Shown here: piece after piece, positions 54,006 through 62,124 of the stretch
How positions within the stretch are numbered: position 1 is the first letter of the stretch
How the letters are laid out: every line of letters starts with the position of its first letter
Assembly: GCF_030348765.1 (NCBI RefSeq)
Contig: NZ_JAUCEU010000007.1
Coordinates: forward strand, 3,965,501 to 4,029,500
Direction: 5' to 3'
DNA: 64,000 nucleotides
From: Neobacillus sp. CF12
Lineage (GTDB): Bacteria; Bacillota; Bacilli; Bacillales; Cytobacillaceae
Position numbers and translations under genes: made by a program
Notes under the pieces: generated by a model
What the model saw: the letters and a program-made list of their open reading frames with translations, nothing else
What the model was told of the DNA's origin: nothing
Database searches by the model: none

Positions 54006-54980
54006 ATGAAAACTGAACATGTTAACCAAATTGCGGCTGCAATCAATGCAGTTAAAGCAACAAAAGTGAAGAATGTTTATTTTGTAGCTTGTGGAGGTTC
54101 GATGGCATCCCTTGCTACTGGGGATTATTTCTTAAACAGAGAAATTGAGATTCCAAGCAGAGTTTATACTTCTAATGAATTTGTTCATGTGAACCCGCCA
54201 GGACTTGGTGAAGGAAGCGTTGTTATCCTTCGTTCACATTCAGGAACTACACCAGAAACAGTTGCTGCTGCTAAGTTTGCAAGAGAAAAAGGAGCAGTTA
54301 CGATTGCAATTTCCATGGAAGTTGATTCTCCACTTTGTCAAGAAGCTGAGTATACCGTTCATTACAACTATAAGGATGGCTCAGACGCGATTGATGGAGA
54401 AACGGGTATATACTACAGCTTAATTTTCGGTCTTTTGAATGCGGTTTCACCAAATGAAAAATACGAAAGAGTATCAAATCAATTAAATAATTTGGAAACT
54501 CTTTTCGAATCAAACAGAAAATTGACTTATGATCGTGCATTCCAATTTGGAAGCGAATACAAGCGCGATAAACTGATTTATACAATGGGCAGCGGTGCTT
54601 ATTACCATCAGGCATATTCGTTTACAAGCTGTTTGTTAATGGAAATGTTATGGATCCACTCTAATGCGATTCATACTGGAGAATACTTCCACGGACCATT
54701 TGAGGCAACTGACTTTGATGTTCCGTTCCTAATTATCAAAGGAGAAGGCGCTACTCGTCCATTAGATGAAAGAGCGATTAACTTTGCACAAAAATTCAGT
54801 AAAAAAGTTGAGGTTGTCGATGTAGCGGAATTGGATTACACAGGTATTGATGAAGATCTTAAAGAATACTTTGGTCCAGCTCTTGCAGGTGTTGTATTAC
54901 GTCAATATGCAGATGGTTTGGCAGAGCATACAGGTCACCCGCTTTCAGTAAGACGCTATATGTGGAAAATGGAATATTAA
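54006..54980 (+). CDS. frlB: Fructoselysine-6-phosphate deglycase
   Basis: SIS-domain enzyme (324 residues) that splits fructoselysine 6-phosphate into glucose 6-phosphate and lysine. Two SIS repeats: VYFVACGGSMAS with SHSGTTPETV (about 20-85) and YTMGSGAYYHQA with GEYFHGPFEATD (about 195-238), as in Bacillus FrlB. The binding protein, permeases and kinase that follow complete an Amadori-product pathway. AGGGGG ribosome site. Confidence 0.88.
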   Translation: MKTEHVNQIAAAINAVKATKVKNVYFVACGGSMASLATGDYFLNREIEIPSRVYTSNEFVHVNPPGLGEGSVVILRSHSGTTPETVAAAKFAREKGAVTIAISMEVDSPLCQEAEYTVHYNYKDGSDAIDGETGIYYSLIFGLLNAVSPNEKYERVSNQLNNLETLFESNRKLTYDRAFQFGSEYKRDKLIYTMGSGAYYHQAYSFTSCLLMEMLWIHSNAIHTGEYFHGPFEATDFDVPFLIIKGEGATRPLDERAINFAQKFSKKVEVVDVAELDYTGIDEDLKEYFGPALAGVVLRQYADGLAEHTGHPLSVRRYMWKMEY

Positions 54981-55191
54981 TCTACCAACATTAGTCACTT
55001 AACAACTCGGGTTCAACATGATAGATTATAAGAATGATTTTCTAATATACTTATGGGACACGATTTGCAAGTGGACAAGGTTCAGTTGAAGGTTAATCTA
55101 ATCTACGTTGATGACTAGGACACTTAATTGAACTCACTCCATTTCATTATTTTATAAATAATAATCTGAATATTTTAAAGGGAGTGAAAAA

Positions 55192-56469
55192 ATGAAAAGA
55201 TTTTTAGCAATTTTCATGACAGTTCTTTTATTAGCATTAACAGCTTGTTCCTCCTCAGCAGGAAACGAAGAAAAAAATTCAACGGATAAAGATGTCGTGG
55301 AAATCGATTTCTTCCATAGATGGCCGAATGAACCACGGAAATCTTTCTATGATCAGAAAATCAAAGAATTTGAAGACGCTAATCCAGGTGTTAAAATTAA
55401 TGTCAATTCTGTTTTAAACGATTCTTACAAAGAGAAAATTAGAGTACTCGTTTCTAACGACGATCTTCCAGATATTTTCTCTTCTTGGTCTGACTCATTT
55501 GCTGAAAACCTTGTATCATCAGATCGTATTATGGAGCTAGATAGTATTTTAGCAGAGGACTCTGAGTGGGCAGGAAAATTAATTGAGTCTCAGTTTGCAG
55601 GTTTTACATTTGATGAAAAGAAGTATGGAGTACCATTTACGGTTGACGGAAAGGCATTCTTCTATAATAAGGAAGCCTTCAAGAAAAATAATCTTGAAGT
55701 TCCTAAAACCTATAAAGAATTTATCGCAGTTCTAGATGATTTACAGGATGCTGGTTATGAAACGCCGTTAGTAGAAGGTTTAACCAATGCGTGGGCGATT
55801 TCACATTATATGGGAACTATTTTCCAAAGGGTTGTTGATCCTGCTGTAACAGCAAAAGATTATAATGTCGAAACAGGTGAGTTTACAGATCCAGGTTATA
55901 TTCAAGGATTAGAAATCTTCAAGGAACTTACTGATTACATGGGAGATCTCTCAACTGCAATTGACCACGAGGCTGCAAGAAATATGTTCGCTAGTGGTGA
56001 AGCACCAATTGTTTACATGCAGTTTGCTGAAGTTAAAATGGTAGAAGATCAAGGTATGACAGATTTCGGATTCTTTGACTTCCCTGAAATCGAGGGCGGT
56101 AAAGGTGATTCTAAGGCACTTACTGGTGCACCAGAAGGATGGATGTTAAGTAAAAATGCACCAAAAGAAGCAGTTGAATTCTTGAAGTTCTTAACATCTG
56201 AAGAAACAGCTTACGATTTCACAAAAACAGATGGACAATTGAATGCCGTACAGGGTGCTGTTGATGAAGGCAATACTTCACCTGCCAGATTAGAAGCGTA
56301 TGAGCTTGTAACAAAAGCTTCTGCAACTACACCATGGTTTGATAATGCTGTTAATATCAATATTGCCGATATCTTCATGAGGGGCGGACAAACATTAGCA
56401 AATGAGCAAACGACTCCTGAAGAAATTATGAAGGAAGTACAAGCTGAAGCAAAACGTTTGAAAAAGTAG
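55192..56469 (+). CDS. frlO: Sugar-type ABC transporter substrate-binding lipoprotein
   Basis: 425-residue extracellular binding protein; signal peptide with lipobox LTAC (Cys at about 19), then a family 1 periplasmic fold (DIFSSWSDSF, GVPFTVDGKAFFYNKEAFKKN). Likely captures fructoselysine or other Amadori compounds by context. 210 nt separate it from frlB without a clear terminator. A strong hairpin follows. Confidence 0.87.
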   Translation: MKRFLAIFMTVLLLALTACSSSAGNEEKNSTDKDVVEIDFFHRWPNEPRKSFYDQKIKEFEDANPGVKINVNSVLNDSYKEKIRVLVSNDDLPDIFSSWSDSFAENLVSSDRIMELDSILAEDSEWAGKLIESQFAGFTFDEKKYGVPFTVDGKAFFYNKEAFKKNNLEVPKTYKEFIAVLDDLQDAGYETPLVEGLTNAWAISHYMGTIFQRVVDPAVTAKDYNVETGEFTDPGYIQGLEIFKELTDYMGDLSTAIDHEAARNMFASGEAPIVYMQFAEVKMVEDQGMTDFGFFDFPEIEGGKGDSKALTGAPEGWMLSKNAPKEAVEFLKFLTSEETAYDFTKTDGQLNAVQGAVDEGNTSPARLEAYELVTKASATTPWFDNAVNINIADIFMRGGQTLANEQTTPEEIMKEVQAEAKRLKK

Positions 56470-56481
56470 AATGAATTCCCC

Positions 56482-56523
56482 TTCCCCAAGATTCGAGGAC
56501 AGTGTTCCTCGAATCTTGGGGAA
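56482..56523 (+). other. Perfect 18-bp hairpin between frlO and frlN
   Basis: TTCCCCAAGATTCGAGGA pairs without mismatch with TCCTCGAATCTTGGGGAA around a 6-nt loop. No U-run follows. Placement just after the binding-protein gene fits an mRNA 3'-stabiliser giving more binding protein than permease, as in mal operons. Confidence 0.85.
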
Positions 56524-56561
56524 ATCTAACAAACGAGTCAAAAATATTAGGGGTGGGATCA

Positions 56562-57446
56562 ATGCAAAGAAGGAAATTTAATATTATCCCTGTACTATTC
56601 TTATTGCCGAGCATCGCCTTGCTGCTCGTATTTGTCTATATTCCACTTATACAAAATTTTTATAATAGCTTTTTTGATTTTTCAGTTTTCTCTCAAACAA
56701 AAACGTTTGTTGGTTTGGAAAATTTCAGAAACCTATTAGCCGATAAAGCAGTAAATGTTGCACTTCTCAATAACGTTAAGTACGCAATCATTTCTGTAAT
56801 TTTACAAGTTGGATTTGCTTTAGTGTTAGCTTATATATTGGAAGATAAATTATTTCAAAGAGTAGCCCCTTTCCTTAGGGTCGTTTACTTTATGCCAGTT
56901 ATGATTTCCATTTCTGTTGTAGCTTTACTTTTTGGGTTTGTTTACAACCCGCAAATGGGACTTTTAAATAGTTTCCTTGAATTAATTGGTTTGGAAAACC
57001 TGAAAGAAGTATGGCTAGGCAATTCTGAGACAGCCATTTATTCCGTCATTGCAATGTCACAATGGCATAGTATTGGGTTTGTTACCCTTTTATTTATTGT
57101 TGCGATTCAGAAAATTCCGAAAGAGCTTTACGAAGCTGCTGATATAGATGGAGCTGGAAAAATAAGAAAGTTTTTTAGCATTACAGTACCACAGGTAAGA
57201 GAAGCTATATTTGTAAACACGTTGATTACGATCACTGGATCTATGCTCGTTTTCAACGAACCTTATATTCTAACGAATGGCGGACCAGGTTTTAGTTCAA
57301 CAGTTATGTCTGTACATATGTATCAGACTGGATTTGTGAAAGATAACATGGGCTATGCCTCCACACTTGCGGTTATTATATTTGTTTTAACAGCGGTGCT
57401 GGCACTAATTCAAATAAAACTGTCTCGCACGGGAAAGGATGATTAA
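56562..57446 (+). CDS. frlN: ABC transporter permease FrlN
   Basis: 294-residue inner-membrane permease with six predicted helices and the EAA loop YEAADIDGAGKIRKFFSITVP (about 196-216), which contacts the ATPase. MalF-like. ATG 56562 follows AGGGGTGGGA; the upstream frame passes through the hairpin and is rejected. No ATPase gene is in the operon, so a shared MsmX-type ATPase is likely. Confidence 0.88.
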   Translation: MQRRKFNIIPVLFLLPSIALLLVFVYIPLIQNFYNSFFDFSVFSQTKTFVGLENFRNLLADKAVNVALLNNVKYAIISVILQVGFALVLAYILEDKLFQRVAPFLRVVYFMPVMISISVVALLFGFVYNPQMGLLNSFLELIGLENLKEVWLGNSETAIYSVIAMSQWHSIGFVTLLFIVAIQKIPKELYEAADIDGAGKIRKFFSITVPQVREAIFVNTLITITGSMLVFNEPYILTNGGPGFSSTVMSVHMYQTGFVKDNMGYASTLAVIIFVLTAVLALIQIKLSRTGKDD

Positions 57447-57447
57447 C

Positions 57448-58326
57448 ATGGAGCAGGTAATAAAACCATCTGTGGAGCAGGTAATAAAACCATCTCGGAA
57501 ACTACGAAAGTTTAGTATCGGCCGATTTCTCACCATGCTAATGTTGGCGGCTTTTGCAATCGCCATCCTTTATCCGCTTCTTTGGATGGTTATCTCTTCG
57601 ATGAAGAGCTATAATGAGATCTTCAATGATGTCTGGGGCTTACCTAGTACTTGGATTGTTGAAAACTACTCCGTGGCTTGGTCAAAAGGTATATCCGGCT
57701 ATTTTATGAATAGTTTGTTCGTTACAAGTGTATCCATTATTGCGGTTCTGATTATTGGCTCGATGGCAGCATTTGTACTGGCCAGATATAAGACAAGATG
57801 GATTGACATTGCTCTGATTTTTACCATCGGCGGAATGATGATGAATCCACAGGTTGCCTTAATTCCATTGTTTAATATCCTTACGAATCTAGATTTAATC
57901 AATACCCATTGGGCGTTAATTTTAACCTATATCGCTTATCGATTGCCATTAACGATTTTGCTTTTGAGAGGGTATTTTCTAAGTATTCCAAAAGAACTGG
58001 AAGAGTCAGCCATTATTGATGGATGTACGGAATTCGGTATCTATCGAAGAATCTATTTGCCGATGTCGGTGCCAATTTTGTTGACAACGATTGTATTGAC
58101 TGCATTCTTTGCATGGAATGAGTTCTTATTTGCTACAGTCTTTATTGATTCCGAAACATTGAAAACAATTCCATCAGGATTAATGAATTTTAGAGATGCC
58201 TTACGGACAGATTGGGGCGTACTCCTTGCGGGGATGGTACTCGCTTCGCTGCCAATGATTGCGTTGTTAATCTTCTTGCAAAAGTATCTAGTTCAAGGAC
58301 TATCTGAAGGTTCTGTAAAAGGTTAA
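57448..58326 (+). CDS. frlM: ABC transporter permease FrlM
   Basis: 292-residue MalG-like permease: six helices and EAA loop EESAIIDGCTEFGIYRRIYLP (about 181-201). The start region holds an exact 24-bp tandem duplication (57448-57495) giving EQVIKPS twice. The second copy begins with GTG and could also serve as a start. Begins 2 nt after frlN. Confidence 0.88.
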   Translation: MEQVIKPSVEQVIKPSRKLRKFSIGRFLTMLMLAAFAIAILYPLLWMVISSMKSYNEIFNDVWGLPSTWIVENYSVAWSKGISGYFMNSLFVTSVSIIAVLIIGSMAAFVLARYKTRWIDIALIFTIGGMMMNPQVALIPLFNILTNLDLINTHWALILTYIAYRLPLTILLLRGYFLSIPKELEESAIIDGCTEFGIYRRIYLPMSVPILLTTIVLTAFFAWNEFLFATVFIDSETLKTIPSGLMNFRDALRTDWGVLLAGMVLASLPMIALLIFLQKYLVQGLSEGSVKG

Positions 58327-58342
58327 AGGAAGGATGAGCACG

Positions 58343-59161
58343 TTGAAAATTATTGCAATTGGAGATAATGTGGTAGATTGTTATTTGGATCAGGGGAAGT
58401 ATTATCCTGGCGGTAACTGTGTTAATGTCGCTGTAAATTGTAAGCGTTCAGGAGCGGAAGATGTCAGTTATATTGGGATTTTTGCCACAGACGATAAGGC
58501 AGACCATTTGAAAAGCGTTCTTGAGATGGAAGGTATTCCTTTTCAACGTTCACGTGTGGCAGAAGGAATTAGTGGACAACCCCGCGTAAATCTTACCGAG
58601 GATGGCGATCGTGTATTTGTAGGCGGACCAAAGAATACGGTTCAACATATCTTAAAGTTAAAACTTACCTCTGAGGACTATGAATATATTAAAGAGTTTG
58701 ATGTTGCTCATACTAGCTGCTATAGTTCAATGGAAGAAGAACTTTCAGGCTTGGCGCAGCATGTTAACGTATCCTACGATTTTTCGGATAAGTATACTGC
58801 CGGGCAGCTTGAGAAAGTTTGCCCTTATATCAAACATGGTTTTTTCTCAGGTGCTCATTTAAGTGATGATGAACTGGAGAATTTAGTAGCGAATCTAGGG
58901 AAATATAATTTGGAAACGATTGGTATTACCAGAGGTTCCAAACCTGCTATTTTTCTCCACCTGGGAAAAAGGTATAGTCAAGAAGTGTTTGAAACCGAAA
59001 TCGTTGATACAATGGGAGCAGGCGATAGTTTTATCGCTGGTTTTTTAACAGCCTTCTACAAGCAAAAAGACATGAAGGAAGCCTTAGTCTTTGCCGCTGA
59101 ACGAGCTAGCATTACTTGCGGGTTTTATGGCGGATTCGGCTACCCGAAGGATTTAGAATAG
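58343..59161 (+). CDS. frlD: Fructoselysine 6-kinase (PfkB family)
   Basis: Phosphorylates fructoselysine at C6 before FrlB cleavage. About 272 residues of the ribokinase fold: GGNCVNVAV (about 24-32), and the ATP/anion-hole motif DTMGAGDSFIAGF (about 219-231) with catalytic Asp. TTG 58343 is chosen because AAGGAAGG is 9 nt upstream; ATG 58334 abuts that site. Confidence 0.88.
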   Translation: MKIIAIGDNVVDCYLDQGKYYPGGNCVNVAVNCKRSGAEDVSYIGIFATDDKADHLKSVLEMEGIPFQRSRVAEGISGQPRVNLTEDGDRVFVGGPKNTVQHILKLKLTSEDYEYIKEFDVAHTSCYSSMEEELSGLAQHVNVSYDFSDKYTAGQLEKVCPYIKHGFFSGAHLSDDELENLVANLGKYNLETIGITRGSKPAIFLHLGKRYSQEVFETEIVDTMGAGDSFIAGFLTAFYKQKDMKEALVFAAERASITCGFYGGFGYPKDLE

Positions 59162-59170
59162 TACATTTGA

Positions 59171-59206
59171 TATAGCCTAACGCCACAAGGTAAAGGCTAT
59201 TATTTT
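59171..59206 (+). terminator. Terminator after frlD
   Basis: ATAGCCT pairs with AGGCTAT, followed by TATTTTT. Confidence 0.7.
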
Positions 59207-59282
59207 TCAATAAAAAAGATAGTTTTATAATCATTTTCTTATTATAATTACTATTATAAGTAAATTTTAGAAGAGGTAACTT

Positions 59283-60050
59283 ATGGATAAGGAAAAATCT
59301 GTTGAAACAGAGAGCCCGGTGTTTTTGTATGATCAGGTAAAGCATGGCATTATGGAAATGATTAATACGGGAAAAATTGTTTCCGGCCAAAGACTGCCGA
59401 ATGAGAAGGAATTATGTGAAGCCTTCGACACAAGCAGAATTACCATTAGACGAGCGTTGAAGGAACTTGCAAGCGAAGGGGTCATTGAAATCATTCATGG
59501 TAAAGGGACCTTTGTCAAAAACGTGAAACAAAAAATCCATATTCTTAATTTGCAAGGCTTTTCGGAATTGTCAGTAGCGACAGGGGATGGCAATTTTACA
59601 AAAGAAATTTTGGTTAATCAAATTGAAACCGCTGACAAAGAACTTATGCAGTATTTTGAACGTAATGAGCCATTTGAAGTAGTGAAGCTTGTACGACTAA
59701 TAAAGGATGGAAACAATATCTTTAGTGTTGACTTTGCCTATTTACCTTGTGATATATACTCTGGCATTTCTGAAAAAATAAAGGATAATGTTTCAACCTT
59801 TAAAGTTATACATGATGATTACGGAATAAAGTTCGGCAAAGCGCGGAAGGAAATGGAGTTTATTCTTCCTCCTCAAGATTTAAGCAAGCTTCTTCAAGTC
59901 TCTCGAATGGAAACTGTCATTCAAGTTAAGAAAGTAATAAAGGATGATCATGAAAGACCGGTACATTACTCCGTGTACTACCTCCTTGCTAATAAAGTAA
60001 ACTTCTATATTGACGTAGATATGGACAGTGATCTTGATTTAACGGAATAA
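59283..60050 (+). CDS. frlR: GntR/HutC-family regulator of the frl operon
   Basis: 255-residue repressor: winged helix-turn-helix (about 10-78; KELCEAFDTSRITIRRALKELASEGVIEIIHGKGTFV) and a C-terminal UTRA effector domain (about 95-245). Likely binds the palindrome GACATCATATGATGTC at the frlB promoter and is released by a phosphorylated Amadori sugar. Its own promoter is not clear. Confidence 0.85.
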   Translation: MDKEKSVETESPVFLYDQVKHGIMEMINTGKIVSGQRLPNEKELCEAFDTSRITIRRALKELASEGVIEIIHGKGTFVKNVKQKIHILNLQGFSELSVATGDGNFTKEILVNQIETADKELMQYFERNEPFEVVKLVRLIKDGNNIFSVDFAYLPCDIYSGISEKIKDNVSTFKVIHDDYGIKFGKARKEMEFILPPQDLSKLLQVSRMETVIQVKKVIKDDHERPVHYSVYYLLANKVNFYIDVDMDSDLDLTE

Positions 60051-60057
60051 TATAAAA

Positions 60058-60092
60058 CAAAGACCTTTGACTTGTGGCATGGGTCTTTGTTG
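60058..60092 (+). terminator. Terminator after frlR
   Basis: CAAAGACC pairs with GGTCTTTG across a 16-nt loop, then a T-rich stretch. Confidence 0.65.
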
Positions 60093-60130
60093 TATATATA
60101 CTTGTGATATTTGGAGGATTTGAAAGCTTG

Positions 60131-60290
60131 GCCAGTCTTACGACTGGCTTTTTCAGTGTTATATGATGGTGGAAATAATAGTTAGGCAGGTAAACAAAGG
60201 GTTTTGGCAGGTGAAATGGGGAGGCAGGCAGGTAAGAGAATCAAATTGGAAGGTATAGCTTTGGATTATGCAGGTAAGTTGAAAATCGTA
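60131..60290. repeat. Hairpin plus 21-bp-period array D (5 units)
   Basis: GCCAGTC (60131) pairs with GACTGGC (60142) and is followed by TTTTTC, a good terminator. Then GCAGGTAA-type cores start at 60186, 60207, 60228, 60249 (decayed, GAAGGTAT) and 60270, exactly 21 bp apart. Confidence 0.85.
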
Positions 60291-60341
60291 ATTAAGGTTT
60301 ATGGTTTGACGGAAAAATATTGCGTACTATCTCTTGATTAT

Positions 60342-60575
60342 GGAGGATTTGATAGCTTGGCCAGTCTTGCGACTGGTATTTTGTTCGTTTAGAGGATGTT
60401 GGATATAGTTAGGCAGATAAACAAATAGAATATGCAGGTGAAGGATTGAAGTGTGCAGGTAAGGATTTAGAAAAGGCAGGAAGAAGAGGGGAATAAGCAG
60501 GTAAGAGAAGGGAGGGGGGATTAGTTGGGGTATCTGAGGGTGGACTATTGACAAAACCAGTTTTGCGACTAGTAT
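60342..60575. repeat. Second copy: hairpin plus 21-bp-period array E (5 units), and third decayed hairpin
   Basis: A diverged duplicate of 60112-60290: CCAGTC/GACTGG hairpin at 60361-60376, then GCAGRTRA cores at 60413, 60434, 60455, 60476 and 60497. A third hairpin relic (ACCAGT/ACTAGT) starts at 60556 without an array. The stretch 60576-60998 contains only low-complexity sequence and small stems; I see no gene there. Confidence 0.83.
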
Positions 60576-60998
60576 TTATAGGAATTTAGTAGGATGTTGA
60601 TTATATTTATTCCTTTTTAATAGAAAGTTTAGAATGATTTGGTATATTGTGAATATGATGGTGTTGATGGGTTGTATGAAGTTGTTACTTAATTTGGTGT
60701 AACCAATATTTTTGAATAAGAGGGTACGATTTGTTGTACTTTTTATGACAAATCTCACTGACAGTAGTTGGGATTTGTTGTTTAATGTCGATACGAGGGA
60801 AAAAAATACAGCTCTTGCGAGCCTGTTGTTAGGCACGTCATCTTTCGCTTCGCTGCAGATCACGTGCATGAGTTCAATGTTTTGCAGTTCGCTTATGCGT
60901 CATCTCTGAAGTGATTTCAGGAGGTCTTTTCTGCGAGATCACGCAAACGCTCAGGGGGTGGGGGCTTGTGTCTCCTAAATCAGGTTTATGCGAAAAAG

Positions 60999-61139
60999 TT
61001 GAAATTTCTACCGCCATGTGCTGACGCACATTGCGCTTCAGTTCCGCTGAAGCTTGCAAAACGTCCCAGTCCAAGGCGTTTTTGTGAGCGAGCTCACAAA
61101 CGCTTGGCCAGGGACGTTTTGCGGCGATAGAAATTCCAA
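60999..61139. other. Cloverleaf-like multi-stem element upstream of nuoA
   Basis: The ends TTGAAATTTCTACCGCC (60999-61015) and GGCGATAGAAATTCCAA (61123-61139) pair at 15 of 17 positions. They enclose three stems: ATGTGC/GCACAT (61016-61031), GCTTCAG/CTGAAGC (61035-61053) and a long arm GCAAAACGTCCC/GGGACGTTTTGC (61056-61122), which continues through CCAAG...GTGAGC paired with GCTCAC...CTTGG. It could be a structured RNA or a MITE-like palindromic element; the strand is undetermined. Confidence 0.7.
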
Positions 61140-61158
61140 TTTTTAATAGGTGGTGTTG

Positions 61159-61187
61159 TCGACACAAAGTTGTAACAGTGCTATAAT
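61159..61187 (+). promoter_or_regulatory. Sigma-A promoter of the nuo operon
   Basis: TCGACA (61159-61164), 17 bp, TATAAT (61182-61187) with a TGC extended -10. It lies 20 nt after the cloverleaf element and about 57 nt before nuoA. Confidence 0.75.
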
Positions 61188-61243
61188 GTTATCGGTTACA
61201 AGTTTCATTGTTATGAAAATTTTCAACATTGGAGGGGATGGAC

Positions 61244-61618
61244 TTGGAACTTTTGAATTTATATCAGAATAATTATCTGATTGTTTTGGTGTTCCTTTGT
61301 CTTGGGGTGCTGCTGCCACTGGTGGCGTTATATTTAGGTAAGCTTTTGCGTCCTCATAAGCCGAGTGTCGAGAAGTATACCACATATGAAAGCGGTATTG
61401 ATCCATTTCACGATTCCCGTGTACAGTTCAATGTCCGCTATTATATTTTTGCCCTTATGTTTGTTATTTTTGATGTAGAGACTGTATTTTTATACCCATG
61501 GGCTGTTGCCTATGATAAGCTGGGAGTTTTTGCGTTAATTGAGATGTTGATTTTCGTAATTATGCTGTTAATTGGCTTAATCTACGCTTGGAAGAAGAAG
61601 GTGCTACGATGGACTTAA
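61244..61618 (+). CDS. nuoA: NADH-quinone oxidoreductase subunit A
   Basis: Small membrane subunit of complex I, about 124 residues, three helices. Signature [24 protein letters not shown] and [11 protein letters not shown] (about 40-85). TTG 61244 has GGAGGG 6-7 nt upstream; ATG 61238 directly abuts the ribosome site, so TTG is preferred. First nuo gene; complex I is absent in B. subtilis but present in B. cereus-like and Neobacillus genomes. Confidence 0.92.
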   Translation: MELLNLYQNNYLIVLVFLCLGVLLPLVALYLGKLLRPHKPSVEKYTTYESGIDPFHDSRVQFNVRYYIFALMFVIFDVETVFLYPWAVAYDKLGVFALIEMLIFVIMLLIGLIYAWKKKVLRWT

Positions 61619-62121
61619 AACTAGATGACCTTTCACCAGAGGAAATGAAAGAACTAGAAAGAAATGTGTTTTTTGCGACGCTGGAGCAAATTAAAGCATG
61701 GGCACGCAGTAATTCGTTGTGGCCGATGACATTTGGTCTGGCTTGTTGTGCGATTGAGATGATGGGTACGGGTGGAGCCAACTATGACCTTGACCGCTTT
61801 GGGACCATTTTCCGGACGTCGCCAAGGCAATCGGATTGTATGATTGTGTCTGGTACGGTTACGAAGAAGATGGCGCCGATTGTTCGTCGTTTGTATGATC
61901 AAATGCCAGAGCCGAAATGGGTTATTGCGATGGGGTCTTGCGCAACTGCAGGAGGTCCTTATGTGAAATCGTATTCAGTTGTGAAGGGTGTCGATCAAAT
62001 CGTCCCTGTTGATGTTTATATCCCTGGATGCCCACCAAACCCGGCCGCATTAATTTATGGAATTAATAAATTAAAGGAAAAGATTCGCTATGAGGCGAAG
62101 ACTGGGAAGAAGGTGATCTAA
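61609..62121 (+). CDS. nuoB: NADH-quinone oxidoreductase subunit B
   Basis: Carries the terminal iron-sulfur cluster N2 next to the quinone site. 170 residues with tandem cysteines in [10 protein letters not shown] (about 42-51), GSCATAGG (about 108) and the last ligand in YIPGCPPNP (about 138). Overlaps nuoA by 10 nt. ATG 61609 follows GAAGAAGAAGG. Confidence 0.96.
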   Translation: MDLKLDDLSPEEMKELERNVFFATLEQIKAWARSNSLWPMTFGLACCAIEMMGTGGANYDLDRFGTIFRTSPRQSDCMIVSGTVTKKMAPIVRRLYDQMPEPKWVIAMGSCATAGGPYVKSYSVVKGVDQIVPVDVYIPGCPPNPAALIYGINKLKEKIRYEAKTGKKVI

Positions 62122-62124
62122 CCG

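Noticed and set aside
60204..60392. Frame of 62 codons (AGK heptads)
   Set aside because: It is a read-through of array D and of the second hairpin; no start signal.
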